Of a stretch of DNA of 64,000 bases, positions 25,948 to 35,320 are shown piece by piece (the first letter of the stretch is position 1; each line of letters begins with the position of its first letter). Source of the stretch: an uncultured Collinsella sp. Its GTDB lineage: Bacteria > Actinomycetota > Coriobacteriia > Coriobacteriales > Coriobacteriaceae. The notes beneath the pieces are model-generated. The model was given only the letters and a program-made list of their open reading frames with translations, had not been told where the DNA came from and searched no databases. The translations under genes and the position numbers were made by a program. The DNA is taken from NCBI GenBank assembly GCA_958450865.1, contig CAUDNY010000007.1:1-64000 (forward strand), in the 5' to 3' direction.

Positions 25948-26182
25948 GGGAAGCTGTGTCCCGGAATTCCGACTCAGACCGGGACGCAGCTTCCCTCAGG
26001 GCCATGTTTCGGAAAGAGCGCCCCGTTTTGAACGCCGATTCTGGGATACCGTTTCCGCAACGGATCTCTCGCGGAAACTGCATCCCACTCTGAGCGCCCA
26101 TTCCGGGACACAGTTTCCCAACGGTCCCCGTTTCGGAAACCACATCCCGTTCCGAGCCTTCAAAGCGGGACGCGGCTTCCCC
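25948..26182. repeat. Four tandem 62-bp imperfect palindromic repeats
   Basis: Units start at 25948, 26010, 26072 and 26134, exactly 62 bp apart. Each has GGAA at columns 2-5, CCC at 13-15, a centre with GA.CGCC-like bases, GGGA at 34-37 and TTTCC/CTTCC near 45-48. Each unit can fold: unit 1 has a 17-bp stem with a single G-U (25948-25964/25979-25995), while units 2-4 have diverged arms. There are no unique spacers, so this is not CRISPR. The fourth unit ends 13 nt from the antiporter stop. The 345-nt gap 25851-26195 otherwise holds only the SDR terminator. Confidence 0.85.
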
Positions 26183-26195
26183 GAGAGAGTATCGA

Positions 26196-27758
26196 CTACT
26201 TACCGTCGTCGTCCTCGGCTTCTTCTCTTGCATAGAGCTCCAGCATGCGGCGGCGGTATTCGCGTACAGCGAGCTTGGCGCGCTCCAGGCGGCGACGCTC
26301 GCGCTGGGTCAGCTCGGACGGGTCGACCTCGTCTCCATAGGTCTTATCGGCAAGCAGGTGCGCCGCGTCCACGATGCGGGCATCGATGTGGCCGCTCGCC
26401 GCCTCTGCAGAAAGACGCTCGGCAATCGTATCGAGCGTAGGCAGGCCCTCGAATACGCGACCATGGCCATGCGAAGTCAGCAGCTCATGCTCGCGCGCGA
26501 GCAAGCTCGCTAGGTCGTGGTGAGCGCGCAGGATGTCGAGCGCATCGGATGGATGCTCGGCAACCTCTGCCACGGCGGCGACCGGTGCGGCATCGACCAC
26601 GCGGTAGAAGAGCTGCGCGAGCAATGGCATCAAGAACACCGTGATGGCGCCGGCGGCAACCATAACCGACGCGATGTCTTGCGACAGCGCACCCGCGTTG
26701 ACGGCAACGCTCGTCACGGCAACGATGATCGGCAGCGCCGTGGTGCAGTAGAGCGCCACGGTGATGCGGCCATACGCCGAGACATCGCGCGTCGCAGGAC
26801 AAATGCTCATAGAGATAAGAATGGGCACGGCACGAATAATCAACAACGCCACGATAAAGCCCGCGAGCAAGCCCGGGCGCGACACCACGGCCGTCAGGTC
26901 GATCTTTGCGCCCGATACGGTAAAGAACACCGGAATCAAAAAGCCGTAGGCCAGGCCGTCGAGCTTGGTCTCGAGCGTATGGTTGCCCTCGGGGATGATA
27001 TAGCGCAGGACAAAGCCGGCGGCAAAAGAACCCAACACGATGTCGAGATCAAAGACGGCCGAGAACGCCACGAGCGTGACCAGGATGAGCACCGTCAGGC
27101 GCACGAAGGTCTGCGACGTGGTATCGGCACGTTCCTCGACAAACGCAAAGAAGCGGCTGCCGACGCGCTTGGAGCGGCTTGGAACCACGGCCAGCAACAC
27201 GCAAACCACCGCAAACAAGCCAAGGATTACGAGCGTTTGGATGCCAGTGCGGGCAGACAGCAACACCGACATAGCAAGCACGGGTCCAAGTTCGCCCCAG
27301 GTGCCATACGCGAGAATCGAGTCGCCCACACGCGTGCCAGTGAGCGAGCGCTCACGCATGATGGGCACGAGTGTGCCGAGCGCCGTCGAAGTAAGGGCAA
27401 GCGTCACGGCGATACCGTCGAAATGACTGACCGAGAACCACGGGGTAAAGCGCACGGCAAGCCAGGCGATACCAAACGTGACGACCCACGTCGCCAAGCC
27501 GTAGCGCCCCTCGACGCCCGTGATGCTCTTGGGATCGATCTCAAAGCCGGCAAGCAAGAACAAAAAGGCCAGACCGAGCTCGGACACAAGCGAGACCTCG
27601 GTATCTACATGGATGACGCCGAGCATATGAGGTCCCAGCACTGCGCCGAGCACGAGCAAAAAGACCGTCTCGGGAACGGGTTTTCCAGGAATCGCCGAGG
27701 CGATGAAGGGGCTTGCAAAGGCCACGAGCGCGATGATGGCGAGCGAAACGAATGCCAT
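26196..27758 (-). CDS. Cation:proton antiporter (CPA2/Kef-type)
   Basis: A 520-aa membrane protein with about twelve hydrophobic segments over the first 400 residues (LAFLFLLAGFEID near 67-79 is the typical CPA2 core), followed by a roughly 120-residue charged cytosolic tail. The tail is not a recognisable TrkA-N (nucleotide-binding) domain, so regulation differs from KefB/KefC. It probably exchanges sodium or potassium for protons. AAAGG lies before the ATG. It is monocistronic, divergent from purL, and its 3' end abuts the 62-bp repeat array. Confidence 0.85.
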   Translation of the reverse strand: MAFVSLAIIALVAFASPFIASAIPGKPVPETVFLLVLGAVLGPHMLGVIHVDTEVSLVSELGLAFLFLLAGFEIDPKSITGVEGRYGLATWVVTFGIAWLAVRFTPWFSVSHFDGIAVTLALTSTALGTLVPIMRERSLTGTRVGDSILAYGTWGELGPVLAMSVLLSARTGIQTLVILGLFAVVCVLLAVVPSRSKRVGSRFFAFVEERADTTSQTFVRLTVLILVTLVAFSAVFDLDIVLGSFAAGFVLRYIIPEGNHTLETKLDGLAYGFLIPVFFTVSGAKIDLTAVVSRPGLLAGFIVALLIIRAVPILISMSICPATRDVSAYGRITVALYCTTALPIIVAVTSVAVNAGALSQDIASVMVAAGAITVFLMPLLAQLFYRVVDAAPVAAVAEVAEHPSDALDILRAHHDLASLLAREHELLTSHGHGRVFEGLPTLDTIAERLSAEAASGHIDARIVDAAHLLADKTYGDEVDPSELTQRERRRLERAKLAVREYRRRMLELYAREEAEDDDGK

Positions 27759-27827
27759 GTGATGCCTTTCTCTTGTTTGCGCTTCACTGTAGCACCCTCG
27801 CCGTCCTCAACGCGCCGCGAGCTGTCG

Positions 27828-27833
27828 TATCAT
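27828..27833 (+). promoter_or_regulatory. Candidate -10 box (TATCAT) for purL
   Basis: TATCAT lies about 110 nt upstream of the purL ATG; no matching -35 is seen. No purine riboswitch fold was recognised in the leader 27834-27942. Confidence 0.3.
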
Positions 27834-27942
27834 AGTGAGGTTTACAAACATGTGGCTCAAGGCGACTGCGAGGCCCGCCCCGCAAACCGACCGCTGCCGC
27901 ATACCGTACCGTACGCCCAACCGATCAGGAAGGCAGGAACCA

Positions 27943-30900
27943 ATGGTCTCTCGTATCTACGTGGAGAAGAAACCCGGGTTCGACGTCGAGGCTCAGCAGC
28001 TCAAGGGCGAGCTGACCGAGATTCTCGGCATCAAGGGCATCGAGGCCCTGAGGATCATCAACCGCTACGACGTCGAGGGCATCGACGAGGAGCTTTTCCG
28101 CTCCTGCGTGCCGACCGTCTTTAGCGAGCCCCAGGTCGATGTGACCTACGACGAGCTCCCCGCAAGCGATGGCGCCATCTTTGCCGTCGAATTCCTGCCT
28201 GGCCAGTTTGACCAGCGCGCCGACTCCGCCAGCGAGTGCGTGCAGCTCATCAGCCAGGGCGAGCGCCCCGCCGTGCGCTCCGCCAAGGTCTATATGATCT
28301 CGGGCGCTCTGGACGAAGCCGCCGTCGAGGCCATCAAGCACTACGTGGTGAACCCCGTCGAGGCGCGCATCGCCTCGCTCGACCTGCCCAAGACACTGTA
28401 CATGGAGACCCCCGAGCCTGCGCCCGTCGAGGTGCTCGACGGCTTCCGCGAGCTCGACGAGGCCGGCCTTGCCGCCTTTATCTCCGAGCGCGGTCTTGCC
28501 ATGGACGAGGCGGACATCGCCTTCTGCCAGCAGTACTTCCGCGATGAGGATCGCGACCCCACCATCACCGAGATCCGCGTGATCGACACCTACTGGTCCG
28601 ATCACTGCCGCCACACCACCTTTGGCACCGTCCTGGACGACGTGACGATCGACGACGCCGTGGTGCAGCAGGCCTTCGACCGCTACATGGAAATGCGCCA
28701 CGAGCTCGGTCGCGACGCCAAGCCCGTCTGCCTCATGGACATGGGCACCATCGGCGCCAAGTACCTTAAGAAGACCGGCGTCATGACCGATGTCGACGAG
28801 TCCGAGGAGATCAACGCCTGCACCGTCAAGGTGAAGGTCGATGTCGACGGCGAGGACCAGGACTGGCTGTTCCTCTTTAAGAACGAGACCCACAACCACC
28901 CGACCGAGATCGAGCCCTTCGGCGGTGCCGCCACCTGCGTGGGCGGTGCCATCCGCGACCCGCTCTCGGGCCGCAGCTACGTGTACCAGGCCATGCGTGT
29001 TACCGGCGCCGGCGACCCCACCGTCCCGGTTTCCGAGACGCTCGAGGGCAAGCTGCCGCAGCGCAAACTCGTGACCACTGCTGCCGCCGGCTACTCCAGC
29101 TACGGCAACCAGATCGGCCTTGCCACCGGTCAGGTCAACGAACTCTATCACCCCGGCTACGTGGCCAAGCGCATGGAGGTCGGCGCCGTCGTGGGCGCTA
29201 CTCCGGCAAACCACGTGCGTCGCGAGTGCCCCGCCCCCACCGACAAAATCATCCTGCTGGGCGGCCGCACCGGCCGTGACGGCATCGGCGGTGCCACCGG
29301 CTCATCCAAGACCCAGAACACCGAGTCCATCGAGACCTCGGGTGCCGAGGTCCAGAAGGGCAACGCCCCGGTCGAGCGCAAGCTGCAGCGCCTCTTCCGC
29401 CGCGGCGACGCCTGCCGCCTGATCAAGCGCTGCAACGACTTTGGCGCCGGCGGCGTCTCGGTCGCCGTGGGTGAGCTTGCCGACGGCCTGTACGTGGACC
29501 TGGACACCGTGACCAAGAAGTACGACGGCCTGGACGGCACCGAGCTCGCTATCTCCGAGTCCCAGGAGCGCATGGCCTGCGCCGTCGCCGACGGTGACGT
29601 CGAGGAGTTCATGGGCTACGCCGCCGAGGAGAACCTCGAGGCGACCGTTATCGCCGAGGTTACCGCCGAGCCGCGCATGCGCATGGCCTGGAACGGCGTC
29701 GCCATCGTCGACCTGTCCCGCGAGTTCCTCAACTCCAACGGCGCACCCAAGCACCAGGTCGCCCACGTGTGCGCCCGTAGCGTGTGGCAGCCCAGCTGGG
29801 CTGGCACCACGCTTGCCGAGCGCATGACCTCGCTGGTCACCGACCTCAACGTCGCCTCCAACAAGGGCCTTTCCGAGCGCTTCGACTCCACCATCGGTGC
29901 CGCGACCGTACTCATGCCCTTTGGCGGCAAGACCCAGCTCACCCCGAGCTCTGCCATGGTCGCCAAGTTCCCCGTGGACGGCGAGACCACCACGGCGAGC
30001 GCCATGGCATGGGGCTTCAACCCCTACCTGATGGAGGCCGACCAGTTTGCGGGCGCCTACCTGTCCGTGGTCGAGTCCATCGCCAAGCTCGTGGCTGCCG
30101 GCTTTGAGCACAAGCGCGCCTATCTCTCCTTCCAGGAATACTTCGAGCGTCTGCGCACCGAGGCCGAGCGCTGGGGCAAGCCCACGGCAGCCGTCCTGGG
30201 CGCTCTCATGGCCCAGGTCGACCTGGGTGCCGGCGCCATCGGTGGCAAGGATTCCATGAGCGGCTCGTTTGAGGACGAGGCCGGCGAGCTCAACGTTCCG
30301 CCGACTCTGATCAGCTTCGCTGTGGCCGTGGGCCGCGCGGCGCGCGCCGTCTCCCCTGAGTTCAAGGGTCTGACGCACCGCGTCGTCCGCATCGCCCCCG
30401 CCACCTACGGCGAGGATTACCGCCCCGACGCCCAGCAGCTGCTCGCCGCGTTTGACGCCGTCGAGGCGCTCACCGCCAACGGCAACGCCCTGGCCATCTC
30501 CACGCCCGGCTACGGCTGCGGCGCCGAGAGCCTCTTTAAAATGTGCGTCGGCAACCAGATCGGTATCGAGCTTGCCGAGGATGTGGACGTGGAGAGCCTC
30601 TTCACCCCGCTCTACGGTAGCTTTATCGTCGAGCTCGCCGATGACGCCGAGCTGCCCGAGGTCGCCGACGGCGTTGTCGTCGAGCCCCTGGGCACCACCG
30701 TCGAGGGTTATGTCATCGACACCGGCTCCGAGGTCATCGAGCTCGCCGAGCTCCAGGAGGCCTGGGAGAGCGGCATCGAGGGCGTCTTCGCCTACCGCAG
30801 CGCCGGCGAGACCCCCGAGGTCGAGACCATCGACTTCCGCGCCAAGGATATCCACGTGTACGGCGGCGCCAAGATCGCCCGCCCGCGCGTGATCATCCCC

Positions 30901-31689
30901 GTGTTCCCCGGCAACAACTGCGAGTACGACAGCGCCCGCGCCTTCCGCGCAGCCGGTGCCGAGGCCGACACCTTCGTGATCAACAACCTCACGCCCGAGG
31001 CCGTCGCCGAGAGCACCCACGAGCTTGCCCGCCGCATCCGTGCAAGCCAGATTGTCATGATCCCCGGCGGCTTCTCGGGCGGCGACGAGCCCGACGGCTC
31101 CGCCAAGTTCATCACGGCGTTCTTCCGCGCTCCCGAGGTCACCGAGGCAGTCCGCGACCTGCTCAAGGCCCGCGACGGCCTGATGCTGGGCATCTGCAAC
31201 GGCTTCCAGGCCCTGATCAAGCTCGGCCTGGTGCCCTACGGCGACATCGTCGACGCCACGCCCGATGCGCCCACGTTGACGTTCAACACCATCGGTCGCC
31301 ACCAGAGCCGTCTGGTGCGCACCCGCATCTCGTCCAACCTGTCCCCGTGGCTGTCGCAGTGCAGCCTGGACGACCCCTACACCGTCGCCATCAGCCACGG
31401 CGAGGGCCGCTTTGTCGCCAATGACGAAGTGCTCGCCCAGCTGATCGCCAACGGCCAGGTCGCCACGCAGTACGTGGGCGAGAACGGCAAGCCCAGCATG
31501 GATCTTTCCGTCAACCCCAACGGCTCCGCACTCGCCATCGAGGGCATCACGAGCCCCGACGGCCGCGTCCTGGGCAAGATGGGCCATGCCGAGCGTCGCG
31601 GCGACAACCTGTACCGCAACGTGCCCGAGCATGTCCCCGGCGACAAGTTCATGCCGATCTTTGAGAGCGGCGTAGCCTACTTCGCTTAA
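27943..31689 (+). CDS. purL: Phosphoribosylformylglycinamidine synthase (single-chain PurL)
   Basis: A 1248-aa single-chain FGAM synthase catalysing the fourth step of purine synthesis (FGAR plus glutamine plus ATP). The synthetase half shows ETHNHPTEIEPFGG near residue 315 and FGAGGVSVAVGEL. The C-terminal glutaminase domain begins near PVFPGNNCEYD and has nucleophile C1085 in GICNGFQ with H1152 and E1154 in SHGEGRF. The catalytic elements of PurL and PurQ are thus in one chain, so separate PurQ and PurS are not needed. The ATG at 27943 has AGGA 6 nt upstream and matches the family N-terminus; the frame is open upstream to 27835. It has its own terminator. Confidence 0.95.
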   Translation: MVSRIYVEKKPGFDVEAQQLKGELTEILGIKGIEALRIINRYDVEGIDEELFRSCVPTVFSEPQVDVTYDELPASDGAIFAVEFLPGQFDQRADSASECVQLISQGERPAVRSAKVYMISGALDEAAVEAIKHYVVNPVEARIASLDLPKTLYMETPEPAPVEVLDGFRELDEAGLAAFISERGLAMDEADIAFCQQYFRDEDRDPTITEIRVIDTYWSDHCRHTTFGTVLDDVTIDDAVVQQAFDRYMEMRHELGRDAKPVCLMDMGTIGAKYLKKTGVMTDVDESEEINACTVKVKVDVDGEDQDWLFLFKNETHNHPTEIEPFGGAATCVGGAIRDPLSGRSYVYQAMRVTGAGDPTVPVSETLEGKLPQRKLVTTAAAGYSSYGNQIGLATGQVNELYHPGYVAKRMEVGAVVGATPANHVRRECPAPTDKIILLGGRTGRDGIGGATGSSKTQNTESIETSGAEVQKGNAPVERKLQRLFRRGDACRLIKRCNDFGAGGVSVAVGELADGLYVDLDTVTKKYDGLDGTELAISESQERMACAVADGDVEEFMGYAAEENLEATVIAEVTAEPRMRMAWNGVAIVDLSREFLNSNGAPKHQVAHVCARSVWQPSWAGTTLAERMTSLVTDLNVASNKGLSERFDSTIGAATVLMPFGGKTQLTPSSAMVAKFPVDGETTTASAMAWGFNPYLMEADQFAGAYLSVVESIAKLVAAGFEHKRAYLSFQEYFERLRTEAERWGKPTAAVLGALMAQVDLGAGAIGGKDSMSGSFEDEAGELNVPPTLISFAVAVGRAARAVSPEFKGLTHRVVRIAPATYGEDYRPDAQQLLAAFDAVEALTANGNALAISTPGYGCGAESLFKMCVGNQIGIELAEDVDVESLFTPLYGSFIVELADDAELPEVADGVVVEPLGTTVEGYVIDTGSEVIELAELQEAWESGIEGVFAYRSAGETPEVETIDFRAKDIHVYGGAKIARPRVIIPVFPGNNCEYDSARAFRAAGAEADTFVINNLTPEAVAESTHELARRIRASQIVMIPGGFSGGDEPDGSAKFITAFFRAPEVTEAVRDLLKARDGLMLGICNGFQALIKLGLVPYGDIVDATPDAPTLTFNTIGRHQSRLVRTRISSNLSPWLSQCSLDDPYTVAISHGEGRFVANDEVLAQLIANGQVATQYVGENGKPSMDLSVNPNGSALAIEGITSPDGRVLGKMGHAERRGDNLYRNVPEHVPGDKFMPIFESGVAYFA

Positions 31690-31726
31690 AGCTATCCCAT
31701 CGGGTACAATCCCCTCGGGTAACATC

Positions 31727-31763
31727 ACCCGCCACCGGCACTCCCGGTGGCGGGTTCTTTTTT
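31727..31763 (+). terminator. Intrinsic terminator of purL
   Basis: A 12-bp perfect stem (31727-31738/31744-31755) with loop CACTC, followed by TCTTTTTT. Confidence 0.92.
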
Positions 31764-31788
31764 ACTTCGCACATATAGGAAGGACATC

Positions 31789-32724
31789 ATGGAAAGCCGC
31801 AAGCCGTATCTCGCCACCCTGCCCGGACTCATCCTGGGCTGTCTTGTTTGCTGTGCACTCTGGGGATCGGCCTTTCCCTGCATCAAGATCGGCTACGCGC
31901 TCTTTGGTATCCCGGCGCACGATAGCGCCTCGCAGCTGCTCTTCGCGGGTCTGCGCTTCACCCTTGCCGGCATGCTGGTCATTGTTGGCATGAGTGTGGC
32001 CCAGCGCCGTCCGCTCGTTCCGCAAGCGCGCGACATCAAGCCCATCCTCACGTTGTCGCTCTTCCAGACTATCGGCCAGTACTTCTTTTTCTATCTGGGC
32101 CTCTCGCGCGCCAGCGCCATGTCGAGCTCCATCATCGAGGCCAGCGCCAACTTCCTCGCAATCCTCTTTGCCGCCCTGGCATTTCACACCGAAAAGCTCG
32201 ATGTGGCCAAGGTGCTTGGCTGTGCGCTGGGCTTTGCCGGCGTCGCGCTCGTCAACATCTCGGGCGCAGATGGCACCTTTGGCTTCAGGCTCGATGGCGA
32301 GGGCTTTATCCTAGCCTCCACTGTCGCGGGTGCTCTTTCGACCTGCCTGATCGGTATCTTCTCGCGCGAGCACGACGGCGTCTTGCTTGCCGGGTGGCAG
32401 TTCTTGGTCGGCGGCCTGGTCCTCACCGCCATCGGCTTTTTGATGGGTGGCGCGCTCTCCCCCACGGCGATTGTCCCCGCCATCGTGCTCATCATCTACA
32501 TGGCGCTTATCTCCGCGGTCGCCTACTCGCTGTGGTCGCGCCTGCTTGCCGTCAACCCCGTCAGCCGCGTCTCGGTCTTTGGGTTTATGAACCCGGTCTT
32601 TGGCGTACTGCTGAGCGCACTGCTGCTTGGCGAGGGCGCCGGCACGAGCCCCGTTACTGTCATCGTTGCCCTGCTGTTGGTCTGCGGCGGCATCATCATC
32701 GTCAACAAACCCAAAAAAGCCTAG
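31789..32724 (+). CDS. EamA/DMT family transporter
   Basis: A 311-aa membrane protein with ten hydrophobic segments arranged as two EamA repeats (LWGSAFPCIKIG in the first; YSLWSRLLAVNPVSRVSVFGFMNPVFG in the second). DMT exporters move amino acids or other metabolites out of the cell; the substrate is unknown. ATG at 31789 is set by AGGAAGGA just upstream. It starts 26 nt after the purL terminator and ends in its own terminator. Confidence 0.86.
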   Translation: MESRKPYLATLPGLILGCLVCCALWGSAFPCIKIGYALFGIPAHDSASQLLFAGLRFTLAGMLVIVGMSVAQRRPLVPQARDIKPILTLSLFQTIGQYFFFYLGLSRASAMSSSIIEASANFLAILFAALAFHTEKLDVAKVLGCALGFAGVALVNISGADGTFGFRLDGEGFILASTVAGALSTCLIGIFSREHDGVLLAGWQFLVGGLVLTAIGFLMGGALSPTAIVPAIVLIIYMALISAVAYSLWSRLLAVNPVSRVSVFGFMNPVFGVLLSALLLGEGAGTSPVTVIVALLLVCGGIIIVNKPKKA

Positions 32725-32799
32725 CGAACTGCCCTTATTTAGCAGAGAGATTCACATACTTTAGTTTAATGGAGTACATCGGTGAGCTGAGGGCCGCCA

Positions 32800-32824
32800 C
32801 GCACGCAAGCGTGCGCCCCTTTTT
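32800..32824 (+). terminator. Intrinsic terminator of the EamA gene
   Basis: CGCACG (32800-32805) pairs with CGTGCG (32810-32815) around CAAG, followed by CCCCTTTTT. The T run abuts the stop codon of the convergent GGDEF gene. Confidence 0.75.
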
Positions 32825-33967
32825 CTAGCGTATCTGGACGCCGGCTTTCTTTTTCTCGGCCTTGACGCGGTAGAGCTCCGCATCGGCAGCGCGAAGCAAG
32901 TCTTGCCAGGTATCGACGCCGTCACCGACCCGTGCGTAGCCGATGGACATCCGCAACAGATACGGCACCTCGGCGCATGCGAGTTCATCGTTGATTGCCG
33001 CGCACAGACGTATGATGTCCTGCTCCGCCATCGCCTTTTGAAGCACCACGAACTCATCGCCACCATAACGTGCGATAAAGCCGCCAGACGCCGAGCAGAC
33101 TTCTTTGAGCGCAGCGGATATGACCTGAAGAGCGTGGTCGCCCTCCACATGCCCATAGCGATCGTTAATCTGCTTAAAGCCGTCGGCGTCCATCATAAGC
33201 AGATATACATCTTCGGCCTGATCCACATTTGAGAAGAGCGACAGCATATAGGTCTCAAAACGGTTGCGATTGTTAAGTCCAGTCAACGGGTCGGTCGAGA
33301 TGAGCTGCTCCTGGTAGATGATGTAGAGCAGCAACATGCTAATCATTATGCCGACACAAAGGCCGGGCACCGAGTATACGACCTGAAAGGTACCGCCCAC
33401 CAGGGCCGGAATGGCGAAAAATGCCAAGGTTCGATAGATGGCCTTCGTCTGCAGGCTCTCGACCCTGCGAGATTGCACAAACGCATGCAGGGACGTATGT
33501 ATAACGTAACAGTAGCTGACGATGGGCTGGATCATATAGGCAAAGCCGCGACGATACACGCCCTGCGAATCGATATAGAACAGGGCGTGCGTCCAGTAAC
33601 TGGTAAACGCCAGCACGACCACCAGAGCCGTAGGCAACGCTACAAGCACCACCCTATAGCGCGAGGTCAAAAGGCGAGAACCCTGCACCGTCTCGGAATA
33701 GATAAACCAAATGAGACACGCGATAGCAAAGAGCGAGAACGAAACCGCGTTGGAAATCCAGTTGGCAGCAATGCCCAACGTGCCGTCCACACCGTCCGAA
33801 AGCGTCCAGATCATATCGAATAATATGTACGCGGCAGAGGTGTAGCCAAGCATGCTAAACAATAGCTGCTGGGTGCTCGAGAACAAGGAGCGACGACTTC
33901 GCACGGCAAGCCCGATAAGAACAATCATGCATAGCACGAATATCTCAATCTTGAGTGCCTTAACCAC
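32825..33967 (-). CDS. Membrane-bound GGDEF protein (predicted diguanylate cyclase)
   Basis: A 380-aa protein with about seven membrane segments over the first 225 residues and a C-terminal GGDEF domain. DPLTGLNNR opens the domain (about 226-234), metal ligand D260 is in DADGFKQIND, and the active site ARYGGDEF has GGDEF at 302-306. The site is intact, so synthesis of cyclic di-GMP is predicted. No RxxD inhibitory site is found five residues upstream. The start is uncertain: GTG at 33967 has AAGGGA 8 nt upstream, while ATG at 33976 touches the ribosome site and a TTG at 34009 lacks one. It is a single-gene unit. Confidence 0.85.
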   Translation of the reverse strand: MVKALKIEIFVLCMIVLIGLAVRSRRSLFSSTQQLLFSMLGYTSAAYILFDMIWTLSDGVDGTLGIAANWISNAVSFSLFAIACLIWFIYSETVQGSRLLTSRYRVVLVALPTALVVVLAFTSYWTHALFYIDSQGVYRRGFAYMIQPIVSYCYVIHTSLHAFVQSRRVESLQTKAIYRTLAFFAIPALVGGTFQVVYSVPGLCVGIMISMLLLYIIYQEQLISTDPLTGLNNRNRFETYMLSLFSNVDQAEDVYLLMMDADGFKQINDRYGHVEGDHALQVISAALKEVCSASGGFIARYGGDEFVVLQKAMAEQDIIRLCAAINDELACAEVPYLLRMSIGYARVGDGVDTWQDLLRAADAELYRVKAEKKKAGVQIR

Positions 33968-34030
33968 TAGCGCCATCCCTTCAATATCCAAGTGGTCAGA
34001 ATCGCCCAATTCGAATCAGGGCAATAAACA

Positions 34031-34108
34031 CCCCTTTACTCCGCAGGGGTAAAGGGGATAATAGCAGAGCGCCCGAACATCACTGCAAAACAGTTTCTGT
34101 TCGGGCGC
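34031..34108 (-). terminator. Tandem hairpins after the KdgT-like gene
   Basis: Proximal hairpin: 34069-34079 pairs with 34098-34108 (11 bp), with an inner ACTG/CAGT stem. Distal hairpin: CCCCTTTAC (34031-34039) pairs with GTAAAGGGG (34049-34057), followed on the minus strand by a T-rich TGTTTATTG. Together they should stop transcription before the GGDEF gene. Confidence 0.75.
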
Positions 34109-34157
34109 CCATACGGCGCGAATTGCACACGCCGGCATCATTGATGGGTATCGATTG

Positions 34158-35180
34158 CTACTCGCCATCGATGTCAGTCGCGACGGCCTCCTCGATGGCC
34201 TCGACACCGACAGGCGACAGATCCTCATTTCCTTGGCAGAACTTCTTGTCGACCCAGCCAGTCAGAATCGGAGCCATGATTGCCGTGATGATGACGGCGG
34301 TGGCGATCTGCGCATACGCGGTGGGCGCAAGCTCGGCATAGCGCGGCGCGACCTCAGCGAGGGCAACCGGCGTGGTCATAGCCGTGCCGGCGATGGTGGA
34401 GCAAGCAACGGCGGCCTTGCCGTTGCCGCCGCACAAGCGCTCGAAGGCAAAGGTGATGGGGCCAACGATAAAGAGGGTGATGAGGCCCAGCAGAATGCCC
34501 GAGATGCCGCCGGTGATGAAACTCGAAAGGCTCATGGACGCACCAAGCTGAAATCCGATGACGGCAATCGCGGGATTGGCACCGGGAACCAGCAGGTTCT
34601 TGATAAACGGGAACAGGTTGCCCAGAACCATGCCAATAACGAGTGGCAAGATGGAGCCGATAATGGTGCCAATGGGAATGTTGGCGAGGCCGGAAACACC
34701 GAGGATGATCATCGTGACGGCGGGGCCGGCCGTAAAGAACAGGATACCGACGGCGCCCTGCTCGGACTCATCGCCGAACTCGCCCATGATGCCCGTATAG
34801 AGCGCCATGTTGCAAAACGTAATGCCGCCGATGATAGACACGGAGCTCAGACCCAGGAAGTTGTCGTTAAAGAAATATGCTACGCCCAGGCCGAGAGCCG
34901 CTGCGACGACCAGCTTGGGGATCAGCACGACGATACCGGTCTTGATGGCACCCGGCGTGGACTTAAAGCTGATGCCGGCGCCCACAAACAGCAGGATCGC
35001 GGCGACGATGGTATTGGAGCCACCGCGGCAGGCAGCCGTAAAGAAGCCGCCGATCTCAAAAACCTGCGGGCAGAAGGTGTTGAGCAAAAGACCGACGATC
35101 ATCGGATAGATCATGATGTCGCCCGGGATGCGCGGGACCTTGAATTTCTTTTGCTCGTTGGCGGTCGCTTCCTGTGCCAT
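34158..35180 (-). CDS. 2-keto-3-deoxygluconate permease family transporter (KdgT-like)
   Basis: A 340-aa membrane protein of the KdgT family, with about ten hydrophobic segments. KVPRIPGDIMIYPMIVG at the N-terminus, the GAGISFK segment and TTPVALAEVAP near the C-terminus are family hallmarks. KdgT members import 2-keto-3-deoxygluconate by proton symport; no KDG catabolic genes (kdgK, kdgA) lie nearby, so the substrate is a family-level guess. ATG at 35180 is chosen (GGGGG 4 nt upstream) over a start 14 codons earlier. Confidence 0.82.
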   Translation of the reverse strand: MAQEATANEQKKFKVPRIPGDIMIYPMIVGLLLNTFCPQVFEIGGFFTAACRGGSNTIVAAILLFVGAGISFKSTPGAIKTGIVVLIPKLVVAAALGLGVAYFFNDNFLGLSSVSIIGGITFCNMALYTGIMGEFGDESEQGAVGILFFTAGPAVTMIILGVSGLANIPIGTIIGSILPLVIGMVLGNLFPFIKNLLVPGANPAIAVIGFQLGASMSLSSFITGGISGILLGLITLFIVGPITFAFERLCGGNGKAAVACSTIAGTAMTTPVALAEVAPRYAELAPTAYAQIATAVIITAIMAPILTGWVDKKFCQGNEDLSPVGVEAIEEAVATDIDGE

Positions 35181-35320
35181 GAAACCCCCATTTCCGCTGA
35201 CGGGTACAAAAGCCCACGTCACGCTTTGCTACAGTAAAGTTTGACCATGGTACCAGAAGAAATAGACCAGCTCGGTGAAAAATTGGATTCGTTGGCCGGG
35301 ATGCTAAACGTGCCCCGCTC

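Noticed and set aside
25948..26182. CRISPR array
   Set aside because: Repeats are degenerate and palindromic across their whole length, contiguous at 62 bp, with no unique spacers and no cas genes.
26517..28124. Plus-strand open frame running from the antiporter into the purL 5' end
   Set aside because: Antisense composition over the antiporter and no ribosome site; purL start at 27943 is supported by sequence and spacing.
29302..31728. Very long minus-strand open frame over purL
   Set aside because: Antisense shadow created by GC-rich codon bias; purL motifs on the plus strand are decisive.
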